From NCBI GenBank assembly GCA_910588295.1, contig CAJUQO010000010.1, positions 1-64,000 of the forward strand: a DNA stretch of 64,000 nt, in the 5' to 3' direction. Below the pieces are notes generated by a model. The model saw only the letters and a list, made by a program, of their open reading frames with translations. It was not told where the DNA came from and did not search any database. Numbering within the stretch: position 1 is the stretch's first letter; every line of letters begins with the position of its first letter. Made by a program: the position numbers and the translations under genes. Of the stretch, positions 51,234 to 59,521 are shown piece by piece. The DNA is from an uncultured Lachnospiraceae bacterium (GTDB taxonomy: Bacteria > Bacillota > Clostridia > Lachnospirales > Lachnospiraceae).

Positions 51234-52060
51234 AATGCTTCACCTGCCTTTTCTAATTCTGCCATGGCTTGTTCATATTGCTCGTCATTTGGCGCCGTGC
51301 CGTGCCAGGCGACCTGGTTTTCCATAAAGGAGATGCCCTTCCCTTTGACCGTTTTCATGATGATGGCGGTGGGCATGCCCTTGGTGGCGCGGGCTTCGTC
51401 GAACGCGGCTTTCAGCTGGTCAAAATCATTGCCGTCGGCCACGTTGATCGCATGGAAATTAAAAGCCTCCCATTTTTTGTCTATGGGGTAAGGAGAGCAG
51501 ACATCCCGGACGGCTCCGTCGATTTGAAGGCCGTTGTTATCCACAATGATTACCAGATTGTCCAGCTTGTGGTGCCCGGCCAGCATAGCGGCTTCCCATA
51601 CCTGCCCTTCTTGGATTTCCCCGTCACCCAGCAGCGTATAGGTGCGGTAGGACCGGCCGTCCATCTTGGCGGCAAGTGCCATTCCCACGGCGGCGGACAC
51701 TCCTTGCCCCAGGGAACCGCTGGACATGTCGATACCGGGAATGTGCTTCATATCCGGATGACCCTGGAGTATGGAGCCGATCTGACGCAGTGTGTGCAGA
51801 GTTTCTGTCGGAAGAAATCCTTTCTGGGCCAGCGTCGCATACAGACCCGGGGCAGTATGCCCTTTAGACAGTACGAACCGATCCCGGTCGGGCGCTTTTT
51901 CTTCCCGGGGATCCACGTTCATTTCTTCAAAATAAAGGTAGGTAAATACTTCCGCGGCCGACAGCGAACCGCCGGGATGGCCGGCTTTGGCGCTGTGGGT
52001 GGAAAGGATGATGCCTTTGCGCACTTCATTTGCTATTTTCTGCAGGTGTAGTTTATCCAT
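51221..52060 (-). CDS. Transketolase, N-terminal subunit (second copy)
   Basis: A 279-residue ThDP-binding half-enzyme. It has SAKAGHPGGSLSAAEV, LSKGHTAPGLYATLA, GDGEIQEGQVWEAAMLAGHH (20 residues) and VDNNGLQIDGAV. The start is the ATG at 52060, preceded by GAGGAGGT; the longer upstream frame lies inside rpe and is not used. It overlaps the end of rpe by 8 nt. It is a paralogue of the gene at 13134-13976. Confidence 0.95.
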   Translation of the reverse strand: MDKLHLQKIANEVRKGIILSTHSAKAGHPGGSLSAAEVFTYLYFEEMNVDPREEKAPDRDRFVLSKGHTAPGLYATLAQKGFLPTETLHTLRQIGSILQGHPDMKHIPGIDMSSGSLGQGVSAAVGMALAAKMDGRSYRTYTLLGDGEIQEGQVWEAAMLAGHHKLDNLVIIVDNNGLQIDGAVRDVCSPYPIDKKWEAFNFHAINVADGNDFDQLKAAFDEARATKGMPTAIIMKTVKGKGISFMENQVAWHGTAPNDEQYEQAMAELEKAGEALCQK

Positions 52061-52718
52061 TTGATACCTCCTCAAATGTTTTGTAGAAGTTCCGGATGTT
52101 GGCCGGGACATCTCCGTGAAAAACGGAAGAACCGGCCACAAGGATATTGGCCCCCGCCTGGATGACGGAAGATGCATTTTCCGGTGTGATTCCGCCGTCT
52201 ACCTCAATATCGGCCGCATATCCGCCCGTACGGATGACCTCGCGGAGCCGCTCAATTTTAGCGGTAACGGCGGGAATGTAAGAAGCGCCCCCAAAGCCGG
52301 GATCCACGCTCATCAGCAAGACCATGTCCAGATCCGGGAGTACATACTCGACGGCGGATAATGGAGTGGAAGGATTGAGGGCAACGCCGACTTTGGCCCC
52401 CGTTTCCCTGATGGCCCGGACAGTGCGGTGCAGATGCAAGGACGCCTCCGCATGGACTGTGATGAGATCGGCTCCGGCTTCAACGAAATCTTTGATATAA
52501 CGTTCCGGCCGGGTGATCATCAGATGGACGTCGAATACTTTGTCCGTGTAAGGGCGGATGGAACGGATGACGGGAAGTCCCAGGGACAGATTGGGGACAA
52601 ACAGCCCGTCCATGACATCAATGTGAATGTAGTGGGCGGGGGAAGCGTCCAGTACAGAAATGTCCCTTCCCAGCCGGGAAAAATCCGCGGAAAGGATGGA
52701 AGGCGCCAATTTTATCAT
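52053..52718 (-). CDS. rpe: Ribulose-phosphate 3-epimerase (second copy)
   Basis: A 221-residue TIM-barrel epimerase. LAPSILSADFSRLGRD, YIHIDVMDGLFVPNLS, FDVHLMITRPERY, LNPSTPL, MSVDPGFGGASYIP and EVDGGITPENA match Rpe better than the cluster 1 copy does. It is the first gene of rpe-tktN-tktC on this strand. RBS AGAGGT, ATG at 52718. A long hairpin lies just upstream at 52764-52806. Confidence 0.93.
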   Translation of the reverse strand: MIKLAPSILSADFSRLGRDISVLDASPAHYIHIDVMDGLFVPNLSLGLPVIRSIRPYTDKVFDVHLMITRPERYIKDFVEAGADLITVHAEASLHLHRTVRAIRETGAKVGVALNPSTPLSAVEYVLPDLDMVLLMSVDPGFGGASYIPAVTAKIERLREVIRTGGYAADIEVDGGITPENASSVIQAGANILVAGSSVFHGDVPANIRNFYKTFEEVSNG

Positions 52719-52763
52719 AGAGTTACCTCTTTTCCATACAGTTGAAAAACAAAAAGTTACAAA

Positions 52764-52806
52764 TTGCTGCAAAATTGAGGAAGCAGAACCTGCAATTTTG
52801 CAGCAA
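52764..52806 (-). terminator. Perfect 14-bp hairpin between the synthase gene and rpe
   Basis: TTGCTGCAAAATTG / CAATTTTGCAGCAA with a 15-nt loop. It could terminate the synthase transcript (TTTGTAACTTTTTG follows on the minus strand) or attenuate expression of rpe-tktN-tktC. Confidence 0.75.
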
Positions 52807-52824
52807 AAAGTATAGCATGACTTT

Positions 52825-53907
52825 TTATTTATTTCCGTTGATGTAATCTTCCACCATCTGATGGCACTGTTCATCGGGGAACTGTACCGGCGGATGTTTA
52901 AAGAAGTAGGAGCTCGGCTCTTCGATGGCGCCTGCCAGACCTCTTTCTTTGGCCAACATACAGCACCTCACAGCATCTACGCTGATTCCGCCGGAGTTCG
53001 GGCTGTCGATAACATCCAGCTTTAGATTCAGGCGCACGGGAGCGCCCCCGAATTTCTGTCCCTCAATGGAGATGATCGCGGTCTTCTGATCGCCCTGATT
53101 GTCCACGAAAGCAAATCCGGGAGCGATCGGAGTATCCTTTTCTTTCAGAATGCTGGCAATAGCGTCATGCTTGGTCACGTGTTTGGTTTCGCCGCGCATG
53201 ACCAGGTTGATAAAGTCGGTGTTGCCCGCATAGTTCAGCTGATAGGATTTGGTGATCTTGATACCTCTGTCTTCGAACAGCTTGGCCAGAGCACGGTGCA
53301 CGATGGTGGCGCCTAACTGGCTCTTCCAATCGTCGCCCAGCAGAGGGATGCCGGCTTTTTTGGCCTTCTCAGCCGTATCGGGTGAGCTTGCCAGCAGCTC
53401 CGGAATACCGTTTACGACGCCGCATCCGGCTTTGCAGGCGGCATCCAGGTAGAATCTTGCTGCGTCATGGGAACCAGTGGGCAGATTAATCAGGATAACA
53501 TCCACTTTATAGTCTTTCAGAGTCTGGGCCACGTCCACCGGTTTCTGGGAATCGTCAATGGTAAAATAATCTTTTCCATAATAGTGCTGAAGATGATCCG
53601 GAGCGCCGTCCAGGACGGGGCCCTTTAGCACAGGTGCGTTCAGGTGCGGAACATCGCAGATTTTATAGGTGCAGTTTGGCCACATAAGAATTGCTTCGCT
53701 TACATCTTTGCCCACCTTTTTGGAGTCCACGTCGAACCCTACAACGACCTCAATATCTGAGGGAACATAGCCGCCCAGATCGTAATGCATAAGGCCGCCC
53801 GCTTCTTCCGCAATTTCCGGCGTCTTATAGAACTCAATACCCTGTACAAGAGAGCATGCGCAGTTGCCTACACCCACAAGCGCCAACCTGATTTTTTTCT
53901 TTCCCAT
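52825..53907 (-). CDS. Inositol-3-phosphate synthase family protein
   Basis: A 360-residue NAD-dependent enzyme of the actinobacterial/archaeal-type myo-inositol-1-phosphate synthase family. The Rossmann motif is LVGVGNCACSLVQGIEF. DIEVVVGFDVDSKKVG, YKVDVILINLPTGSHDAA, LGDDWKSQLGAT (with the conserved Lys), SYQLNYAGNTDF and IDSPNSGGISVDAVRCCML are family landmarks. The known reaction is glucose 6-phosphate to inositol 3-phosphate. Its place inside a LacI-controlled import cluster suggests it may run the other way here. The start is the ATG at 53907 with GGAGG 9 nt before; a TTG 15 nt upstream lies within that RBS. Confidence 0.92.
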   Translation of the reverse strand: MGKKKIRLALVGVGNCACSLVQGIEFYKTPEIAEEAGGLMHYDLGGYVPSDIEVVVGFDVDSKKVGKDVSEAILMWPNCTYKICDVPHLNAPVLKGPVLDGAPDHLQHYYGKDYFTIDDSQKPVDVAQTLKDYKVDVILINLPTGSHDAARFYLDAACKAGCGVVNGIPELLASSPDTAEKAKKAGIPLLGDDWKSQLGATIVHRALAKLFEDRGIKITKSYQLNYAGNTDFINLVMRGETKHVTKHDAIASILKEKDTPIAPGFAFVDNQGDQKTAIISIEGQKFGGAPVRLNLKLDVIDSPNSGGISVDAVRCCMLAKERGLAGAIEEPSSYFFKHPPVQFPDEQCHQMVEDYINGNK

Positions 53908-53950
53908 AGTGTTTTCCTCCAAAATGTAGTTTTAAGATAATGTTTATGTT

Positions 53951-53966
53951 AAAGTTAACGTTAAAG
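53951..53966. promoter_or_regulatory. LacI-type operator O1
   Basis: AAAGTTAACGTTAAAG; core TTAACGTTAA at 53955-53964. Located 44 nt before the synthase start in its leader. On the minus strand the core and its flank (GTTAACTTTAACATAAA) are shared with the site at 56371. Confidence 0.75.
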
Positions 53967-54009
53967 TAAGAGGGAAAAATAATTTGTAACAATCTTGGAT
54001 GTTAAATAC

Positions 54010-54021
54010 TTTAACGTTAAC
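54010..54021. promoter_or_regulatory. LacI-type operator O2
   Basis: TTTAACGTTAAC with core TTAACGTTAA at 54011-54020, 45 nt further into the divergent region. The spacing of 56 nt between core centres would allow looping or cooperative binding. Confidence 0.7.
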
Positions 54022-54149
54022 TGAAACATTAACTTTTCTTATGTGGACATTATAGATGCAGGGCGTAGAAATGTCAATTGTGATATCTTCACAAAAAATA
54101 GCGGAAAATTTGAGAATAATGATTAAAAGGTAAAATAAAAAATGTGTTC

Positions 54150-54178
54150 TGGACAGTATCCTTCCATTGGGTTAAAAT
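54150..54178 (+). promoter_or_regulatory. Promoter for pfkB-lacI
   Basis: TGGACA at 54150-54155, 17-nt spacer, TAAAAT at 54173-54178. The rest of the 352-nt gap 53908-54259 is AT-rich, holds O1 and O2, and has no gene. Confidence 0.6.
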
Positions 54179-54259
54179 GAACTAATAGCTTTAATGATAA
54201 CTGTTTTGTTGCATGTGCAGTTAATCATGGAAAGATTACGGAGGTTACGCGAGAGATCC

Positions 54260-55174
54260 ATGGAAGTAGTCGTTGTGGGAAATATGGTGAAGGAGACGAT
54301 CTTTTATCCCGATAAGACGGTAGGGCCGGTTTTGGGGAGTCCCTGCGCTTATACCAGCTTGGCTCTGGCCCGGATGGGGAAAAAGGTAGGGGTAGTGACT
54401 TATTATGGCAATGATTTCAAGGCGGAAATCGACAAAGAGTTGCGGCTGGTAGACAGAACAGGCTGTCGGGAATACCTTCATACAACAGAAAATCATCTGA
54501 TCTATCAAGATGAAGAAAAAAACAGAGTGGAATATTTTAAAGTGGCGCCGGTAATCAGCAGCGATCTGATACCAGGAGAGTATAAAAATGCGCCTGTTTT
54601 TTTTATAAGCCCCATGCATTTTGAAGTGGATGTGGAGGTATGCAGGATGCTGAGCGGGCAGAAGAAAACGATTATCGTAGATCTGGGCGGTTACGGCGGA
54701 ACGACTTCTTATTATCATTTTTCTGTGGCTACAGCTCGGGGCTCTAAACTGATCGATACCCTGTGCCGGTATGCGTCCATCATCAAGGCGAGCCGGGACG
54801 ACCTGCGCTATCTGTTTCCGGATAATGACATAGAGAGCTGTATTTCTTATCTGCTGGATAAGGGTGCGGATTGTGCGGTCGTCACTATGGGTATAGAGGG
54901 GGCGGTCTATCAAAAGCAGGGCGGGCCGCTGAAAAGTTTCCCCTGCTACAGGGCGGAGCGGGAAGAAGAGAAAAATCTTACGGGAGCCGGCGACGTATTT
55001 ACAGCCGGTATGATTGCAGCGCTGTGTGAGAAACCTTCCGATATGGATTATGCCGTGCGGTACGGCAACAGTGCGGCCTCACTGATTTTGGATGTGAGAG
55101 GCGGGTGTGTGGAAAAGCGCATGCCGACGGATGGTATGATCAAAATGAAAATGGAAGGAGGGGGGCAGCGATGA
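54260..55174 (+). CDS. PfkB-family carbohydrate/cyclitol kinase, paralogue A
   Basis: A 304-residue ribokinase-like kinase. VVVVGNMVKETI opens the fold, GPVLGSPCAYTSLALARMG corresponds to the substrate loop, and KLIDTLCRYASIIKASRDD and TGAGDVFTAGM (catalytic Asp) follow. FVDLGGYGGTTS-like sequence (here IVDLGGYGGTTSYYHFS) resembles the V-D-x-Q-G-x-x-R region of myo-inositol 3-kinases. Clearly paralogous to the kinase at 56446-57369. The start is taken as the ATG at 54260 because GNMVKET should lie near the N-terminus; GGAGG lies 15 nt upstream and GAGAGA nearer. Its TGA overlaps the lacI ATG. Confidence 0.85.
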   Translation: MEVVVVGNMVKETIFYPDKTVGPVLGSPCAYTSLALARMGKKVGVVTYYGNDFKAEIDKELRLVDRTGCREYLHTTENHLIYQDEEKNRVEYFKVAPVISSDLIPGEYKNAPVFFISPMHFEVDVEVCRMLSGQKKTIIVDLGGYGGTTSYYHFSVATARGSKLIDTLCRYASIIKASRDDLRYLFPDNDIESCISYLLDKGADCAVVTMGIEGAVYQKQGGPLKSFPCYRAEREEEKNLTGAGDVFTAGMIAALCEKPSDMDYAVRYGNSAASLILDVRGGCVEKRMPTDGMIKMKMEGGGQR

Positions 55175-56199
55175 AAAAGGTAACGCGGCTGAAAGACCTG
55201 GCAGAGGGATTAAACGTGAGTATTACGACGGTGTCAAAAGCCCTGAATGACCATCCGGATATATCGGCAAAAAGAAAAAAAGAGATTCTGGACTATGCAA
55301 AACAAATGAATTATATGCCGAATCAGGTGGCGAAAAGCTTTCGGCAGCAGAAGACCAGATTGATCGGCGTCATATTCAGCGATAATACTAATCCTTTCTA
55401 TGCCAGAGTCATTCGAGGGATTGAGGACGTCATGTTTCGGAACGGCTATCACTGTATTCTGATGAATAGCTATGAGGATGCGAAAAAGGAAGCGCAGTTC
55501 ATAGATGAGTTGAGGGGGCTGAATGTGGCGGGAGTACTGCTGAGCCCGGCTGCCGGAAGGGGAGACAGCATTCGGCTGTTGGAGCGGTACGATATCCCCT
55601 ATGTGCTGGTAAACCGCTATGTGGAGAAAGGAAAAAATACCTACGTGGCTCTGGATGATTATATGGCGGGATATCTGTCGGCGAAGCATCTTTGCAGTTA
55701 CGGGAATAAGGAAATCTTTTTCCTGAATTTTATTCCAGAAGTGTCCTCGGCGAAAGAACGGGAGGCCGGGTACAGGCAGGCGCTGAAAGAATGCGGTATA
55801 GCGGTCAGACCGGAATGGATTATCAATGGCTGCAGAAATCAGAATGACGGATATGAAGCAGTCAAAAAAATTTTAGAGACGGTCAGGCCGCCGATTTCGA
55901 TCATGTGCTACAGCGATAATATCGCGATCGGGGCGGTCTGCGCTATTCAGGAGAGGCGGTATATGCTTCCTTATGATGTGGCGCTGGTCGGCAACGATGA
56001 TATCGCGCTGGTTTCCTTTTTGAGCCCGCGTTTCACGACCATCGGCGTTCCCAAATTGAGAATGGGACGAAAGGGGGCAGAGCTTTTAATCGAACGGATC
56101 CGGGCCAAGGAGAAAGCGGACGAGATGGATGAAGAATGTGCCTGGGAGGATCAGCAGATTCTGATGCGGCCGAAGTTGTTGATCCGGGAAACCAGTTAA
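55171..56199 (+). CDS. LacI-family transcriptional regulator
   Basis: A 342-residue regulator. The HTH and hinge helix (residues about 4-60) are TRLKDLAEGLNVSITTVSKA (20 residues) and MPNQVAKSFRQQ. The sugar-binding core has LIGVIFSDNTNPFYARVIRG (20 residues), VAGVLLSPA, YVLVNRY, VALVGNDDIALVSFLSP and FTTIGVP. It very likely binds the three TTAACGTTAA sites around it and controls the synthase, the pfkB-lacI pair and the operon starting at 56446. RBS AAGGAGGGGG. Coupled to pfkB by a 4-nt overlap. Confidence 0.95.
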   Translation: MKKVTRLKDLAEGLNVSITTVSKALNDHPDISAKRKKEILDYAKQMNYMPNQVAKSFRQQKTRLIGVIFSDNTNPFYARVIRGIEDVMFRNGYHCILMNSYEDAKKEAQFIDELRGLNVAGVLLSPAAGRGDSIRLLERYDIPYVLVNRYVEKGKNTYVALDDYMAGYLSAKHLCSYGNKEIFFLNFIPEVSSAKEREAGYRQALKECGIAVRPEWIINGCRNQNDGYEAVKKILETVRPPISIMCYSDNIAIGAVCAIQERRYMLPYDVALVGNDDIALVSFLSPRFTTIGVPKLRMGRKGAELLIERIRAKEKADEMDEECAWEDQQILMRPKLLIRETS

Positions 56200-56223
56200 C
56201 GGAAAAATATATAGCTATAGAAG

Positions 56224-56264
56224 AAAAGGAGATCTCTGCCCTTGGGACGGAGATCTCCTTTTTT
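56224..56264 (+). terminator. Terminator after lacI
   Basis: AAAAGGAGATCTC pairs with GAGATCTCCTTTT around a 13-nt loop, followed by TTTT. Confidence 0.92.
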
Positions 56265-56329
56265 ACTGCGAAATTTTTTTGGGGCCAGGTGTACAATTTT
56301 TATTCGAATTCTTTGTAGAATAGTGCTAA

Positions 56330-56358
56330 TTGACACTGGCTTTTTTTGTGTGTATAAT
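56330..56358 (+). promoter_or_regulatory. Consensus promoter of the cluster 2 operon
   Basis: A perfect TTGACA (56330-56335) and a perfect TATAAT (56353-56358) with 17-nt spacing. Such a strong promoter needs a repressor, and the operator at 56371 lies just behind the start point. Confidence 0.92.
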
Positions 56359-56370
56359 CCAATCAACAAT

Positions 56371-56388
56371 AAAGTTAACGTTAACTTT
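56371..56388. promoter_or_regulatory. LacI-type operator O3
   Basis: The perfect 18-bp palindrome AAAGTTAACGTTAACTTT, core TTAACGTTAA at 56375-56384. It begins about 6 nt after the expected transcription start of the pfkB-to-phosphohexomutase operon. Confidence 0.85.
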
Positions 56389-56445
56389 AACATAAAACAT
56401 ATTTTGCATCGTATGGAGAGAAATACATTATGAGAAAGGAAAGAT

Positions 56446-57369
56446 ATGGAAACTAAATTAGATATCGTTGTTATCGGAACAATCATAAAAGAAACGATAC
56501 AATTCCCCAATAAAACATTGGGTCCGGTACTCGGCAGCCCGGCGGCTTATGCCAGCCTGGTCATGGCCGCACAGGGGAAAAAGGTGGGCCTTGTCACCTA
56601 TTATGGGAAGGATATGGAAAATGTCATTTCGGAACTGGATGTGCTGAATCGGGACGGAGTGATGCCTTATGATTTCACGACGACAAATCTTTTGGTTTAC
56701 CGGGAAGATGGCACCAAATATGTGGAATATCAGAAAGCGTCTCCGAACATCACTTTTGCAGATATCCGGCCGGAATACTTGGGCGTGGATTATTTCAAGA
56801 TCTGCCCAATGAATTACGAGGTGGAGCTGGATGTGGTGGAACGGCTGCATCAGATGGGGAAGACTGTATTTGTGGATCTGGGAGGATACGGCGGCGCCAC
56901 CAGTGACATCCGTTACTCGGTTATTGAACCGTATGGGAAAATGGTGATTGACACTTTGTGCGCAAACAGCACGATTATCAAGGCCAGTGCGGAGGATATG
57001 TTCAGCATCATGGACGGCGGCACTCCAGAAGATGCGGCGGACTATCTGGTCCGCGCGGGTGCCAAGAACCTGGTGATTACCCTGGGGGAACGGGGAGTTC
57101 TGTATAAGGAAGGCGACAGTGAGATCCAGTACATTTCGCCTTTTACGGCCAGAAGCGAGATTGAGGATGGCAGCCTGGATTTTACAGGCGCGGGAGATTC
57201 TTTTGGCGCCGGCTTTATGTCTTCTTATATTGTGCATCAGAATATGAGGAAAGCCGTCATCAATGGTAATGCGACAGCATCTTTGGTTATACAGAAATCG
57301 GGGGGATGCACTCTCAAGCGGATGCCCTCGAGTGAGCGTGTACGTCGCCGCATTGAAACCGATGAATGA
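56446..57369 (+). CDS. PfkB-family carbohydrate/cyclitol kinase, paralogue B
   Basis: A 307-residue kinase paralogous to 54260-55174. They share KET near the N-terminus, GPVLGSPAAYASLVMAAQGK (20 residues), KVGLVTYYG, TVFVDLGGYGGATS, MVIDTLCANSTIIKAS and the catalytic FTGAGDSFGAGF. The D-L-G-G-Y segment and the overall spacing recall inositol 3-kinases of plants and Thermococcus, from memory. The substrate is therefore tentatively a cyclitol or sugar. First gene of the LacI-controlled operon. RBS AAAGGAAAG before the ATG. Confidence 0.87.
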   Translation: METKLDIVVIGTIIKETIQFPNKTLGPVLGSPAAYASLVMAAQGKKVGLVTYYGKDMENVISELDVLNRDGVMPYDFTTTNLLVYREDGTKYVEYQKASPNITFADIRPEYLGVDYFKICPMNYEVELDVVERLHQMGKTVFVDLGGYGGATSDIRYSVIEPYGKMVIDTLCANSTIIKASAEDMFSIMDGGTPEDAADYLVRAGAKNLVITLGERGVLYKEGDSEIQYISPFTARSEIEDGSLDFTGAGDSFGAGFMSSYIVHQNMRKAVINGNATASLVIQKSGGCTLKRMPSSERVRRRIETDE

Positions 57370-57414
57370 AACGGGAAAGCATAATTTCCCCATAGAATTT
57401 AGGAGGAATAAAAG

Positions 57415-58041
57415 ATGAATTATACAAGCGAACAGATTATAAAATCCTGCAAAAATAAGATTCTGGGAGAAGCCGATGCGCTTACGAAGGTTGCGGATCA
57501 GGTGGATGAAGCATATACCCAGACGGTAGAGGCGATTTTGGCCTGTAAAGGAAGGGTAATCATAACGGGCCTGGGCAAGACCGGCCACGTGGGAAAAAAG
57601 ATCGCGGCATCGCTGGCCAGCCTGGGTGTTCCGGCATTTTTTGTACATAGCTGCGAATCTCTGCATGGGGATATGGGAATGATTACAAAAGATGACCTGG
57701 TGATCATGATTTCCAACAGTGGAAAGTCTCCGGAGATTCTGAATATGCTGGCACCGTTGAAGATTATTGGCGCCCGAACTGTTTCCATTACGCGGGATCG
57801 GAAATCGCCGCTGGCAGATGGGACGGATATTTCCATTTTGGTGGATGCAGGGAGCGAGATTGACCATATGGGACTGGCGCCTACCAGCAGTTCCACGGCG
57901 GCATTGGCGGTCGGAGACGCTTTGGCGGCGGTGGCCTCCGAGCTGAAAGGATTCCAGAGAAAAAATTTTGCTTTGAGTCACCCGGGCGGAGCGCTTGGAC
58001 AGCAGCTCATCAAGGAATATCAGGAATCTACGCAGGGATGA
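57415..58041 (+). CDS. SIS-domain sugar-phosphate isomerase (KdsD/GutQ-like, no CBS domains)
   Basis: A 208-residue protein consisting of a single SIS domain. VIITGLGKTGHVGKKIAASL (20 residues), HGDMGMITKDDLVIMISNSG (20 residues), KSPEILNMLAPL, and SHPGGALGQQL near the end match the arabinose-5-phosphate isomerase group. Those enzymes interconvert an aldose and a ketose phosphate. The CBS pair present in KdsD is absent, as in some catabolic members. RBS AGGAGG. It follows the kinase by 45 nt. Confidence 0.9.
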   Translation: MNYTSEQIIKSCKNKILGEADALTKVADQVDEAYTQTVEAILACKGRVIITGLGKTGHVGKKIAASLASLGVPAFFVHSCESLHGDMGMITKDDLVIMISNSGKSPEILNMLAPLKIIGARTVSITRDRKSPLADGTDISILVDAGSEIDHMGLAPTSSSTAALAVGDALAAVASELKGFQRKNFALSHPGGALGQQLIKEYQESTQG

Positions 58042-58081
58042 GAAACTATTGGCTGCTTTGTAGGGACGAGGAGGAAGAAAT

Positions 58082-58528
58082 ATGATAGCGTTGGGCAGTG
58101 ACCATGGCGGTTATGCATTGAAAGAAGAGATCAAGAAGTATCTTGAAACCCGCCAGATATCTGTAAAGGATTTCGGAGCTTTTACACCGGAGGCAGTGGA
58201 TTATGCGGATGTTGCCTATCCGGTGGCCCAGGCGGTGGCTTCGAAGAAGTGTGAAAGGGGGATTTTATGCTGTGGCACAGGCATAGGGATTTCCATGGCG
58301 GCTAATAAAGTCAAGGGGATTCGGGCGGCTTGTTGTTCGGACTGTTTCAGCGTAAAGTATACGCGCCTACATAATGACGCTAATATTTTGTGTATGGGAG
58401 GTCGTGTGGTGGGCCCCGGCCTGGCCCAAATGATGGTGGATTTGTTTCTGGAGACGCCTTTTGAGGGCGGACGCCATCAGACGAGGATTGACAAGATTGC
58501 AGCGATAGAAAATAGGCAGGAGGGATAG
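58082..58528 (+). CDS. RpiB/LacA/LacB-family sugar-phosphate isomerase (second copy)
   Basis: A 148-residue isomerase. IALGSDHGGYALKEEIK, RGILCCGTGIGISMAANKVK (20 residues, with the catalytic Cys), LHNDANILCMGGRVVG and PFEGGRHQTRI are typical RpiB sequences, closer to the canonical form (Asp-His-Gly-Gly) than the cluster 1 copy. Ribose 5-phosphate, allose 6-phosphate and tetrose phosphates are possible substrates. Only 3 nt separate its stop from the aldolase gene. Confidence 0.92.
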   Translation: MIALGSDHGGYALKEEIKKYLETRQISVKDFGAFTPEAVDYADVAYPVAQAVASKKCERGILCCGTGIGISMAANKVKGIRAACCSDCFSVKYTRLHNDANILCMGGRVVGPGLAQMMVDLFLETPFEGGRHQTRIDKIAAIENRQEG

Positions 58529-58531
58529 ACA

Positions 58532-59467
58532 ATGGCCTTGGTCACAACCAGAGAAATGTTTAAAAAAGCATATGATGGCGGTTATGCGGTCGGTGCGTTT
58601 AATGTAAACAATATGGAAATTGTACAGGGAATCACGGAAGCGGCAGCGCAGGAGCGGTCTCCGGTTATTTTACAGGTGTCCGCAGGGGCAAGGAGGTATG
58701 CAAACCACACGTATCTGATGAAGCTGGTGGAGGCCGCCGCATTGGAAGTAGATATTCCCATGGCGCTTCATCTGGATCACGGAGCGGACTTTGAGATATG
58801 TAAATCTTGTATTGACGGCGGATTCACTTCTGTCATGATTGACGGTTCTAGGTTCGCCTTTGAAGAGAATATAGCTCTCACCAAAAAAGTTGTGGAATAT
58901 GCTCATGAAAAAGGCGTTGTAGTGGAGGGGGAGTTGGGCAAACTGGCCGGCGTCGAAGATGAGGTGGAAGTCCATGAGGAAAATGCTCTGTATACAAATC
59001 CTGACGAAGTGGAGGAATTCGTGGCAAGAACGGGGGTGGATTCCCTGGCTATTGCCATCGGCACCAGCCACGGGGCATTTAAGTTCAAACCGGGGCAGAG
59101 GCCGCAGCTGCGGTTTGACATACTGGCCGAGATCGAGAAAAGACTTCCGAATTATCCGATCGTGCTGCACGGTTCTTCATCGGTCAACCAGAAGTATGTG
59201 GCGGATATCCGCAAATATGGCGGCATATTGGATGACGCCATAGGTATTCCGGAGGAAATGCTCCGGAAGGCTGCCCAATCTGCCGTGTGTAAAATCAATA
59301 TTGATTCGGATGTGCGGCTGGCAATGACGGCGGCGGTGCGGCGGGATCTCGCGGAGCATCAGGGACATTTTGATCCCAGAGAATATCTGCGTCCGGCGAG
59401 AGACAACGTGCGGGAGCTGGTAAGACATAAGATACAGCATGTTTTAGGTTCATCGGGACAGGCATAG
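58532..59467 (+). CDS. Class II fructose-bisphosphate/tagatose-bisphosphate aldolase family
   Basis: A 311-residue zinc aldolase. VGAFNVNNMEIVQGI is near the N-terminus. The zinc and catalytic site comprises MALHLDHGADFE and VVEGELGKLAG. The phosphate loop is VLHGSSSV, and INIDSDVRLAMT follows. It cleaves a ketose bisphosphate or ketose 1-phosphate to triose units. FbaA, GatY and IolJ share these motifs, so the true substrate in this cluster is open. RBS GGAGGG. Confidence 0.94.
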   Translation: MALVTTREMFKKAYDGGYAVGAFNVNNMEIVQGITEAAAQERSPVILQVSAGARRYANHTYLMKLVEAAALEVDIPMALHLDHGADFEICKSCIDGGFTSVMIDGSRFAFEENIALTKKVVEYAHEKGVVVEGELGKLAGVEDEVEVHEENALYTNPDEVEEFVARTGVDSLAIAIGTSHGAFKFKPGQRPQLRFDILAEIEKRLPNYPIVLHGSSSVNQKYVADIRKYGGILDDAIGIPEEMLRKAAQSAVCKINIDSDVRLAMTAAVRRDLAEHQGHFDPREYLRPARDNVRELVRHKIQHVLGSSGQA

Positions 59468-59521
59468 TCATAATGGCAGCCCCTGGATAGTCAATAAAGG
59501 GGGGAAGGAGGAGTAATAGTC

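Noticed and set aside
56458..57981. A 507-codon minus-strand frame over PfkB and SIS genes
   Set aside because: Both plus-strand genes have complete active-site motifs; the minus frame has none.
58082..59467. A complete tagatose-6-phosphate (Lac/Gat) pathway
   Set aside because: RpiB, PfkB and class II aldolase are present, but there is one RpiB protein rather than a LacA/LacB pair, no PTS, and the PfkB kinases are not LacC-like.
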